Assembly (NCBI GenBank): GCA_019118905.1
Contig: DWYA01000014.1
Coordinates: 1-6,123 of the forward strand
Direction: 5' to 3'
DNA from: Ruthenibacterium avium
Lineage (GTDB): Bacteria; Bacillota; Clostridia; Oscillospirales; Ruminococcaceae
DNA: 6,123 nt
Position 1 is the first letter of the stretch. Every line of letters begins with the position of its first letter. A program made the position numbers and the translations under genes. The notes under the pieces were generated by a model. The model did not search any database and was not told where the DNA came from. It saw only the letters and a list, made by a program, of their open reading frames with translations. This document shows positions 1 through 3,886 of the stretch, piece after piece.

Positions 1-7
1 TTATTAT

Positions 8-15
8 CCTCCTTT
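8..15 (-). promoter_or_regulatory. Ribosome binding site of a leftward gene starting just outside the window
   Basis: On the minus strand this reads AAAGGAGG, followed by the 7 nt ATAATAA up to the window edge. A start codon immediately left of base 1 would be at ideal spacing. With the leftward promoter at 23-51, this implies a divergent gene whose coding sequence is off-window. By position opposite the early operon it is probably a cI-like or XRE-type repressor, but none of its protein is visible. Confidence 0.7.
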
Positions 16-22
16 CTTTTTT

Positions 23-51
23 ATTAAAGCACAAAAGGAAGTAATTGTCAA
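23..51 (-). promoter_or_regulatory. Leftward sigma-A-type promoter (probable repressor promoter)
   Basis: Read on the minus strand, a perfect -35 TTGACA (bases 51-46) is followed by exactly 17 bp and a -10 TTTAAT (28-23). A TGC extended -10 element sits directly before the -10. Transcription would start near base 16, so the message would begin almost at its ribosome binding site (8-15) with a very short leader. This layout is common for repressor-maintenance promoters. The -35 lies 8 bp from the dyad at 60-72, so a repressor bound there could control it. Confidence 0.65.
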
Positions 52-59
52 TAAAAAAA

Positions 60-72
60 TTAAGTCACTTAA
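60..72. promoter_or_regulatory. Operator-like dyad between divergent promoters
   Basis: TTAAGT and ACTTAA arms flank a single central C (base 66), giving a perfect 13-bp dyad. It lies between the two divergent promoters, upstream of both -35 boxes. The half-site TTAAGT recurs at 90-95 and 111-116, so this looks like one of several repressor or Cro operators. The region is AT-rich, so part of the symmetry could be chance. The protein that binds is not known. Confidence 0.5.
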
Positions 73-81
73 AAAATAAGC

Positions 82-110
82 TTGACTTATTAAGTTAGTT
101 ATGCTATAAT
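82..110 (+). promoter_or_regulatory. Strong rightward early promoter (sigma-A type, extended -10)
   Basis: The -35 TTGACT (82-87), 17-bp spacer and consensus -10 TATAAT (105-110) are preceded by TGC at 102-104, an extended -10. The expected start is near 117, giving a leader of about 22 nt that contains the AAGGAGGTGA ribosome binding site at 125-134. It is the only strong rightward promoter I can see. It probably drives the whole early operon, with read-through of the hairpins at 265-289 and 643-679. Confidence 0.85.
85..95. promoter_or_regulatory. Second operator-like dyad overlapping the rightward -35
   Basis: ACTTA and TAAGT arms flank base T90, an 11-bp dyad built from the same half-site as the dyad at 60-72. 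Its centre is 24 bp away from that of the first. It covers the second half of the rightward -35 box, so an occupied site would block the early promoter. A third, degenerate copy (TTAAGT at 111-116, opposed by TAA at 121-123) lies at the expected transcription start. An alternative dyad, AATAAG/CTTATT (75-80 and 86-91), overlaps it. Confidence 0.45.
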
Positions 111-138
111 TTAAGTAAGCTAAGAAGGAGGTGAACCA

Positions 139-264
139 ATGGCAAAGAAAAAGCGTAAAAAAAGCAGCTGCAAGAAGGCCACCAGCGAAAAGGTACTTCT
201 TGCAACCGCCATCACACAACTTGTGATTGCGATAATCAACTTAATTGATACGCTCACAAGTTAA
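139..264 (+). CDS. Small basic-plus-hydrophobic peptide, 41 aa
   Basis: This is the first gene after the early promoter. Its ATG lies 7 nt after a near-perfect AAGGAGGTGA (125-134), so translation should be strong. The protein begins MAKKKRKKSS and carries about ten Lys/Arg in its first 18 residues. A hydrophobic or amphipathic helix follows (about residues 19-40, VLLATAITQLVIAIINLIDT). One cysteine is present at position 11. This shape fits a small membrane-associated protein with its basic end in the cytoplasm, or a nucleic-acid-binding peptide. I do not recognise the family. Similar Lys-rich mini-proteins are frequent in Firmicute phage early regions, but a function cannot be read from the sequence. 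The gene ends just before the hairpin at 265-289. Confidence 0.75.
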   Translation: MAKKKRKKSSCKKATSEKVLLATAITQLVIAIINLIDTLTS

Positions 265-289
265 AAGCAGGGGCTTAAAGCCCCTGCTT
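265..289. terminator. Strong GC-rich hairpin after the first small gene (attenuator or weak terminator)
   Basis: Arms AAGCAGGGGC (265-274) and GCCCCTGCTT (280-289) are perfectly complementary over 10 bp with a 5-nt loop. On the plus strand no T-run follows directly; the nearest, CTTTTT, begins 10 nt after the stem (299-304). On the minus strand the stem is followed by only TTTT. It is therefore not a classical intrinsic terminator in either direction. It may attenuate transcription, be the target of an antiterminator, or protect the 3' end of the first gene's message. It begins directly after the stop codon at 262-264. Confidence 0.5.
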
Positions 290-352
290 AAAGGATAGCT
301 TTTTCAATGCCGTTTGTCAATAGAGAAGCCTTTTTATGAAAGGGGTGACAAC

Positions 353-442
353 ATGGACGAATTGAAAGTGGTTTTGAATGTCGCTGTGATTCTCATGGAT
401 TTGGCAGTGATTGTGACCATTCTGAGGAGGTGGAAAAAATGA
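353..442 (+). CDS. Small single-span membrane peptide, 29 aa
   Basis: The ATG at 353 follows AAAGGGGTGA (339-348) at 7-nt spacing, one base off the ideal Shine-Dalgarno. The peptide is MDELK, then about 18 hydrophobic residues (VVLNVAVILMDLAVIVTI), then LRRWKK. This is a membrane helix with an acidic end outside and a strongly basic end inside by the positive-inside rule. Its TGA overlaps the next ATG in an ATGA at 439-442, so the two genes are translationally coupled. The ribosome binding site of the next gene lies inside its last codons. The good ribosome binding site and coupling support a real gene despite its size. No known family is recognised. Possible roles include a host-membrane modulator or superinfection factor, but this is only inference. 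Confidence 0.7.
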   Translation: MDELKVVLNVAVILMDLAVIVTILRRWKK

Positions 443-630
443 ACGTGAAAGAAAAAATGCTTGATGCCCAAGCCTTGGCTGAAAATTTGCTCAAGATGCA
501 AAAGCTTGATAATACCGCATTTGCCGAGATGTGCGGGAGAATTATCCAGTTCCAGCGCGACCAAGAGCAGATTGAAACCCTCAAAGCAGAGCTTGAAAAG
601 CTGAAAGCCAAAAGGTCGTTGGCTGTGTAA
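439..630 (+). CDS. Small coiled-coil protein of unknown function, 63 aa
   Basis: I chose the ATG at 439 because AGGAGGTGG (425-433) lies 8 nt upstream and the start overlaps the stop of the previous gene. A GTG at 430 in the same frame lies inside that ribosome binding site and is unlikely to be used. The protein is almost all charged helix. Residues 1-40 hold a possible helical bundle, and residues 40-59 (DQEQIETLKAELEKLKAKRS) show a heptad pattern typical of a short coiled coil, ending in a basic patch. It has no signal peptide or membrane segment, so it is probably a cytoplasmic oligomer or partner-binding protein. Small coiled-coil proteins of this kind are common as unannotated early phage genes. 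I do not recognise a family. Confidence 0.75.
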   Translation: MNVKEKMLDAQALAENLLKMQKLDNTAFAEMCGRIIQFQRDQEQIETLKAELEKLKAKRSLAV

Positions 631-642
631 GATTCATTGTGT

Positions 643-679
643 TTGCCTCTCCCCGCAGTTGCCGATGCGGGGAGAGCAA
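643..679. other. Stable intergenic hairpin between two small genes
   Basis: CTCTCCCCGCA (647-657) pairs perfectly with TGCGGGGAGAG (666-676) over 11 bp around an 8-nt loop. TTG/CAA extends the stem (643-645 with 677-679) past one bulged C. No T-tract follows, so it is not an intrinsic terminator. The ribosome binding site of the next gene (AAAGGA, 681-686) begins right after the stem. The structure could therefore tune that gene's translation or mark an RNA processing site. It fills most of the 61-base gap between the genes. Confidence 0.55.
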
Positions 680-691
680 GAAAGGACTTAT

Positions 692-895
692 ATGAAAATC
701 AACTTTAAAATTCGAGGTTCGCCGGAGGAGCTGGCCGAGTTCTTCCGAAAGATTCGCGAAATCAAAATTGTCACGGTTTCGGATGACGGCAGAGAAAATA
801 CTGTTTTGCGCCGAAGCCGGGAAACGCTTCGGAGTGTTTATGAGGAAAAAGAAAGGAGTAACCATGAAAAAGATTCCGTCTATCGTGGATCTTAA
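692..895 (+). CDS. Hypothetical early protein, 67 aa
   Basis: The ATG at 692 has AAAGGA at 681-686 (5-nt spacing), just after the hairpin at 643-679. A TTG further upstream (659) lies in the hairpin loop and is rejected. The N-terminal half (MKINFKIRGSPEELAEFFRK) reads like a beta strand followed by an amphipathic helix. This opening, 'strand - G(S/T)PEEL - helix', is seen in several small phage proteins. The C-terminal part is highly charged (RRSRETLRSVYEEKERSNHEK) and probably helical. The last 32 bases overlap the start of the next gene, including that gene's ribosome binding site at 852-859. Its tail may therefore be under little protein-level constraint. No function can be assigned. Confidence 0.6.
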   Translation: MKINFKIRGSPEELAEFFRKIREIKIVTVSDDGRENTVLRRSRETLRSVYEEKERSNHEKDSVYRGS

Positions 896-1112
896 AGAAG
901 CTGAATTATATGAGCTTTGCGAGAACCACCATAAAAATGGGCGCCTTGCTACACGCGATGTAGCCAATTTTTTAGGCGTTGACTATAACTGGTTTTTAGC
1001 AGCCTGCGAACAAGGGAAAATCCCGTTTGCAATGGCGTACAATTCGGGAGGCAAGCGGAATGTTTGCATCCATGTGCTTCCTTTTTATACTTACATGACG
1101 AAAAAGAACTAG
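864..1112 (+). CDS. Excisionase-like / winged-helix DNA-binding protein, 82 aa
   Basis: The start at 864 follows AAAGGAGT (852-859). The in-frame sequence further upstream is a shadow of the preceding gene. Residues 26-58 (GRLATRDVANFLGVDYNWFL, then AACEQGKIPFAM) have the form 'x-x-T-x-x-D/E-V-A-x-x-L-G-V-x-x-x-x-x-x-x-x-G-x-I-P-F'. This is the helix-turn-helix with a following wing seen in MerR-like excisionases and related phage regulators. Residues 59-82 (GGKRNVCIHVLPFYTYMT) would form the wing and last strand or helix. It is probably a small DNA-binding protein such as an Xis-type factor or early regulator. No integrase gene is in view, so the exact role is open. Its stop codon (TAG, 1110-1112) overlaps the AGGAGG of the next gene, suggesting coupled translation. 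Confidence 0.7.
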   Translation: MKKIPSIVDLKEAELYELCENHHKNGRLATRDVANFLGVDYNWFLAACEQGKIPFAMAYNSGGKRNVCIHVLPFYTYMTKKN

Positions 1113-1121
1113 GAGGACGTT

Positions 1122-1673
1122 ATGACACAAAAAGGGGATTACCGGGAGCCAGAATTCCGCAAGCTGCGCGCTGATGAGATGCGCGTGAAGCTTGTGGACG
1201 TGAATGAAAACGGCGCAACGGTTCTTTTATACACAACGGCGGACGCTGTGCGCTCCATTTTAAATGAAGAGCTGGGGCCGTTCGGGTGGACGTGCGAGCA
1301 TTACGAAGTGGGCAAAGCGGTATACTGCCGCCTTGGGCTGCTTTCGCCGGACGGTGAATTTGTTTACAAGGACGCTGCCGGCACGGCGGAAAGCGGCATT
1401 GAAACGGACAAGACCGCGGACAGCGACAGCTTCAAACGTGCTGCACGATGCTGGGGCGTGGGCGAGGAGCTTCTGTCTTTCCCCAAGCTTCGGCTTGGTA
1501 AGGACAAAATTGTCCTTAGCAGTGGGCAGGATGCCCGTGGCCGTACCTATTACACAACGGGGGAGCGGTTTACCGTTTCCGAGGTAGCTTATGATGGCGC
1601 TGAGATTATAGCGCTGACATTGGAGAATCAAAGCGGGAAGAAGATTGTATGGCAGAGAAAAAATGGAAACTAA
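1122..1673 (+). CDS. Rad52-superfamily single-strand annealing protein (phage recombinase), 183 aa
   Basis: The ATG at 1122 has AGGAGG at 1111-1116. Residues 84-117 carry the family signature, DAAGTAESG followed by ADSDSFKRAARCWGVGEEL. The 'SDSFKRA...WG(V/I)G' motif is typical of Rad52/Sak-type phage annealing proteins, in which this region helps form the DNA-binding ring. Residues 36-80 (YTTADAVRSILNEELGPFGW onward) match the usual N-terminal 'R-x-x-L-x-x-x-x-G-x-x-x-W' layout. Such proteins anneal complementary single strands coated by SSB, supporting recombination-dependent phage replication and repair. At 183 aa it is in the usual size range for the conserved core, with a short beta-rich tail (residues 137-177). 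It overlaps the next gene by 25 bp and sits in a block with NinB-like, HNH and ssb genes. The gene contains an unusual pair of adjacent hairpins at 1483-1518. Confidence 0.8.
   Translation: MTQKGDYREPEFRKLRADEMRVKLVDVNENGATVLLYTTADAVRSILNEELGPFGWTCEHYEVGKAVYCRLGLLSPDGEFVYKDAAGTAESGIETDKTADSDSFKRAARCWGVGEELLSFPKLRLGKDKIVLSSGQDARGRTYYTTGERFTVSEVAYDGAEIIALTLENQSGKKIVWQRKNGN
1483..1518. other. Two abutting hairpins inside the annealing-protein gene
   Basis: CCAAGC (1483-1488) and GCTTGG (1493-1498) form a 6-bp stem closed by a C(UUCG)G tetraloop, the exceptionally stable RNA loop. With no spacer, a second dyad follows: TAAGGACAA (1499-1507) and TTGTCCTTA (1510-1518), perfect over 9 bp with only AA between. 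The DNA is therefore 18/20 symmetric. Both lie in coding sequence for residues 121-133 of the annealing protein, outside its conserved signature. They could be a structured RNA element, a protein-binding dyad or coincidence. Confidence 0.5.
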
Positions 1674-2179
1674 AGGTTTGCTATTGCCCGAACACAAAGC
1701 GCTTTGAATTGGAAGGCGACAGCGCCGCCCTTTCGCCGCTGCTCTTTGTCTTTTTAAAAGAGCAAGCGGACAAGGCGGGCGGTGTTGCTCACCTTTCGGT
1801 TGAACTAAAAGCCTATAAGGACACGCGCAGCCTTTCGCAAAATCGTATGATGTGGGCGCTATTGGACATTATGGCCAAACACATGGGCGTGCCGGCAATG
1901 GATTGTTACATTGACATGCTGAGCGATTTCGGCCAAGAGTTTGACTATTATGAAATCCCGGCGCGGGCGCTGCGGATGCTGCAAGAGCAAGTGCGTGTTT
2001 GCAAAGTGGTAGACATTCGCCCCGGCGGCGAGCGCCTGTTGGTGAAGGTTTACGCGGGGAGCAGTCAATTCGACACAGCGCAAATGACCGAATTTATCGA
2101 GCGGATTTTTGACCGGCTTTCAGAGCTGGGCTGTGACGACCCGCAGATGATGACGCTATGGCAGGAGTACGGGCGATGA
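1649..2179 (+). CDS. NinB/Orf-like recombination protein (N-terminal part of putative HNHc-nuclease type), 176 aa
   Basis: The ATG at 1649 overlaps the end of the annealing-protein gene by 25 bp. The ribosome binding site is weak (GGGAAG, about 1635-1640), which suggests coupled translation. The key motif is KDTRSLSQNRMMWALLDIMA (residues 57-76). A basic 'RS(L)SQN...(W/L)ALL..IA' stretch is the hallmark of phage NinB/Orf recombination mediators and of the N-terminal part of the Firmicute phage 'putative HNHc nuclease' family. Residues 143-176 (TAQMTEFIERIFDRLSELGC onward) fit the C-terminal helix of NinB-like proteins. Lambda Orf binds single-stranded DNA and SSB and helps load the annealing protein. 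A similar mediator role is likely here, beside the annealing-protein and ssb genes. No metal-binding nuclease motif is visible in this protein itself; the HNH-like motif is in the next gene. Confidence 0.65.
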   Translation: MAEKKWKLKVCYCPNTKRFELEGDSAALSPLLFVFLKEQADKAGGVAHLSVELKAYKDTRSLSQNRMMWALLDIMAKHMGVPAMDCYIDMLSDFGQEFDYYEIPARALRMLQEQVRVCKVVDIRPGGERLLVKVYAGSSQFDTAQMTEFIERIFDRLSELGCDDPQMMTLWQEYGR

Positions 2180-2487
2180 AAAGTATTTTGCAGGATGAGA
2201 AAGTTTGCTGGATGTGCAAAAGGCTTTATAATCTGCGCACAGTTCGTGGGCTGGAGGAACACCATGTGTTCCAAGGCCGCCACAGGCAGCTGAGTGAACA
2301 GTACGGCTTAAAGGTTTGGCTTTGTGCGCGCCATCATCGCAATCTGCGCGACGGCGTCCACTTTAACATGCGATATGCTGCTGCTTTAAAGAATAAGGCA
2401 AAGCGGGTTTTCTGCGACAAGTACGGAGAGGACGCTTTCTTTCAAGTGTTCGGAAAGATTTATGAAGGGAGTGAGGAAGAATGCTGA
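2176..2487 (+). CDS. Small HNH/zinc-finger nuclease-like protein, 103 aa
   Basis: The start at 2176 overlaps the previous stop in an ATGA, with AGGAG at 2163-2167 (8-nt spacing). An in-frame ATG at 2158 has no such signal. The protein has CWMC (residues 11-14), then LEEHHVFQGRHR (27-37 onward), then LCARHHRNL (49-57). This is the CxxC - HH - CxxH arrangement of a zinc-stabilised beta-beta-alpha-metal (HNH) fold. H29/H30 would be at the catalytic strand and C11/C14/C50/H53 would bind zinc. The pattern is like the small phage NinG/Rap-type and DUF968-type junction or structure-specific nucleases. The third element of a full HNH (Asn/His) is not certain, so activity should not be assumed. Coupling to the NinB-like gene, as with lambda orf and rap, suggests it processes recombination intermediates. 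Confidence 0.7.
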   Translation: MKSILQDEKVCWMCKRLYNLRTVRGLEEHHVFQGRHRQLSEQYGLKVWLCARHHRNLRDGVHFNMRYAAALKNKAKRVFCDKYGEDAFFQVFGKIYEGSEEEC

Positions 2488-2957
2488 ATGTTGTTTGTCT
2501 GATGGGACGACTGACTGCCGACCCAGAGCTGAAAACGACACCGAGCGGAATTTCGGCGTGTACATGTACGATTGCAGTTGACCGCTCTTATGTCAGGCCG
2601 GGGGAAGAACGCAAAGCGGATTTTATCAATCTGGTATTATGGCGTGGCACAGCGGAATTTGTGTGCAAGTATTTCTCTAAAGGGAGCATGATTGCGGTAA
2701 AAGGCAGCTTGCAAAGCCGTAGCTATGAAGACCTCAACGGAGACAAACGGACGAGGTATGAAGTTGTGGTTGATGCTGCGCACTTCGCAGGGAGCAAAGC
2801 GGACGGCGGACAAGCCCAAGGGCAAAGCGCAGCGGCACAGGCTCCGGCAAGGCCGCAAGAGCCGAAACAGCAAAGCATGTATGGAAGAAATGTTCCAAGC
2901 TATTTGCCGCCGGATGATTTTGCGCTGGTGGACGATGGGGAGGATTTGCCGTTTTGA
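2481..2957 (+). CDS. ssb: Single-stranded DNA-binding protein (SSB), 158 aa
   Basis: The ATG at 2481 lies 9 nt after the GGGAG core of AAGGGAGTGA (2465-2474) and overlaps the HNH gene by 7 bp. The OB-fold spans about residues 1-105. Its start, MLNVVCLMGRLTADPELKTT, and ADFINLVLWRGTAEFVCKYFSKGSMIAVKGSLQSRSY are classic bacterial SSB motifs. The DFINLVLW strand and W54 supply DNA-stacking residues. A Gln/Ala/Pro-rich linker follows (about 106-142). The protein ends in DDGEDLPF, the acidic C-terminal tip that docks partner proteins such as helicase loaders, RecO-like factors and NinB/Orf. Length is typical (150-170 aa). It is a phage-encoded copy placed between the recombination and replication genes. 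It would coat single strands at the fork and serve as hub for both blocks. Confidence 0.96.
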   Translation: MLNVVCLMGRLTADPELKTTPSGISACTCTIAVDRSYVRPGEERKADFINLVLWRGTAEFVCKYFSKGSMIAVKGSLQSRSYEDLNGDKRTRYEVVVDAAHFAGSKADGGQAQGQSAAAQAPARPQEPKQQSMYGRNVPSYLPPDDFALVDDGEDLPF

Positions 2958-2979
2958 CGGTGAGGAAGGAGTGAAGTAA

Positions 2980-3876
2980 ATGGCACGCCCAATAAAGAAG
3001 GGCGTGGGGTATTTTCCATTCGACACTGATTTTTTTGAAGATGAAAAAATCAGAATATTGAAAGGGCAATTCGGGCTGAAAGGCATTATGATTCTGATTG
3101 CCCTTTACTGCGAAATCTATAAAGACGGTGGATATTACAAGCAGTTTGGCGATGTGCAGGGGGTTCTCCTGGCGGAGCGTCTCGGTTGCGAAGTGTCGCC
3201 CAAACTTATCTCGGAAGTAATCAGTGGGTGCTGTCAATGTGGCCTGTTTGACAAGGCCGTGTTTTCCGCGTCCGAAAAGCTGACTTCGAGAAGTATCCAG
3301 CGGCGGTTTATCCGCGCCGTTTCCAAACGGGACGCCGTCGTGGTGGAGCAGGACTGCTGGTTGCTGGACGGGGATAATCCGGAGGATATTCCCGCCGCTA
3401 TCCGGCCTAGGATGGTATACCTTGCGCAAACGAGAGGAAAAAACGGAGTTTCCGGGGGAAGAAACCCCGAAAAAGACACCGAAAACACCATAAAGAAAAG
3501 GAAAGAAAAGCAAAAGAAAACAGATATATTTGTTTCGTTTGCGGAGAAGTTTCAGAACGGAGCCGCGTTACTGGAGGCACTGGAATCGTTCAGCCAGGCA
3601 CGAAAGGAAATGCGAAAGCCTTTGACTGCGCGCGGTGAGAAGCAGCTTTGCCGCAAGCTCCAAACGATGTGTGAACAGCAAGGTATTGCAAAGCGAGATG
3701 AAGCAGCGTACATGATTGCCTCCTTGGAAGAAAGCGAGCTGCGCGGCTGGACAGGCGTTTTTCCGGTCAAAGATTTTATGCCGTCCATCGCAGACCCGCC
3801 GGAACGCGCAGCCATAGAAGAACCCGGCACAGGCTTGATTGTCACGGATGACAGCGAGCTTGCCGCGCTGCTGTGA
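2980..3876 (+). CDS. Phage replisome organiser, Lin1244/Lin1753-type N-terminal domain (DUF4373), 298 aa
   Basis: The ATG at 2980 follows AAGGAGTGA (2966-2974). Residues 1-105 match the DUF4373 / Lin1244-Lin1753 domain: MARPIKKGVGYFPFDTDFFE, DEKIRILKGQFGLKGIMILI, and the downstream helices to LTSRSIQRRF. This is a winged-helix origin-binding domain. Residues 150-182 form a basic flexible linker (many Lys/Arg), encoded by an A-rich segment that is a candidate origin. Residues 183-266 hold a helical domain ending in ELRGWTGVFPVKDF. The 'W-x-G-V-F-P' ending is common in phage initiators and DnaD-like helicase loaders and probably contacts the helicase. The last residues form an acidic tail. Such proteins bind the phage origin and recruit the helicase encoded next. 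Its TGA (3874-3876) overlaps that gene's ribosome binding site. Confidence 0.88.
   Translation: MARPIKKGVGYFPFDTDFFEDEKIRILKGQFGLKGIMILIALYCEIYKDGGYYKQFGDVQGVLLAERLGCEVSPKLISEVISGCCQCGLFDKAVFSASEKLTSRSIQRRFIRAVSKRDAVVVEQDCWLLDGDNPEDIPAAIRPRMVYLAQTRGKNGVSGGRNPEKDTENTIKKRKEKQKKTDIFVSFAEKFQNGAALLEALESFSQARKEMRKPLTARGEKQLCRKLQTMCEQQGIAKRDEAAYMIASLEESELRGWTGVFPVKDFMPSIADPPERAAIEEPGTGLIVTDDSELAALL
3431..3530. other. Candidate replication origin: phased A-tracts and hairpin in the organiser gene
   Basis: A hairpin with CGGGG (3453-3457) and CCCCG (3465-3469), extended by TTT/AAA past one mismatch, is followed by a region almost free of T. A-tracts of four lie at 3471-3474, 3482-3485, 3496-3499, 3506-3509 and 3517-3520, mostly 10-11 bp apart. 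AAAGAAAAG is repeated at 3492-3500 and 3502-3510. ATATATT follows at 3524-3530. Helically phased A-tracts bend DNA, and an AT-rich bent segment within the initiator gene is where many phages keep their origin. Coding for a Lys-rich linker is an alternative explanation of the same bases. Confidence 0.4.
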
Positions 3877-3886
3877 GGTGAAAATC

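Noticed and set aside
4..219. 71-codon minus-strand reading frame with hydrophobic translation opposite the first small gene
   Set aside because: It would start at TTG with no ribosome binding site, and it runs through both divergent promoters and the operators. The plus-strand 41-aa gene has an ideal promoter and ribosome binding site. The hydrophobic look is a by-product of Lys-rich plus-strand codons.
265..289. Calling the hairpin a definite intrinsic terminator
   Set aside because: There is no T-tract directly after the stem on the plus strand, and the downstream genes appear to depend on the same promoter. It is kept as an attenuator-like structure with moderate confidence.
307..339. 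10-codon mini-ORF (MPFVNREAFL) as a leader peptide before the 29-aa gene
   Set aside because: The only upstream purine stretch (AAGGA, 291-295) is 11 nt away, and no regulated codon run or alternative hairpins follow it. There is too little to support a leader peptide.
1260..1697. Reading frames in both strands overlapping the annealing-protein gene (107 and 145 codons)
   Set aside because: Both are shadows of the Rad52-like gene. The plus-strand one is Arg-rich out-of-frame sequence with no ribosome binding site.
3301..3330. Small GC dyads in the organiser gene (for example CCGTTT-CC-AAACGG at 3317-3330)
   Set aside because: Arms are only 4-6 bp in GC-rich coding sequence, with no repetition or phasing. 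Chance is the simplest explanation.
2734..3513. 259-codon minus-strand reading frame across ssb and the organiser gene
   Set aside because: It lies opposite two well-recognised genes, has no ribosome binding site, and its translation shows no family resemblance. It is an antisense shadow.
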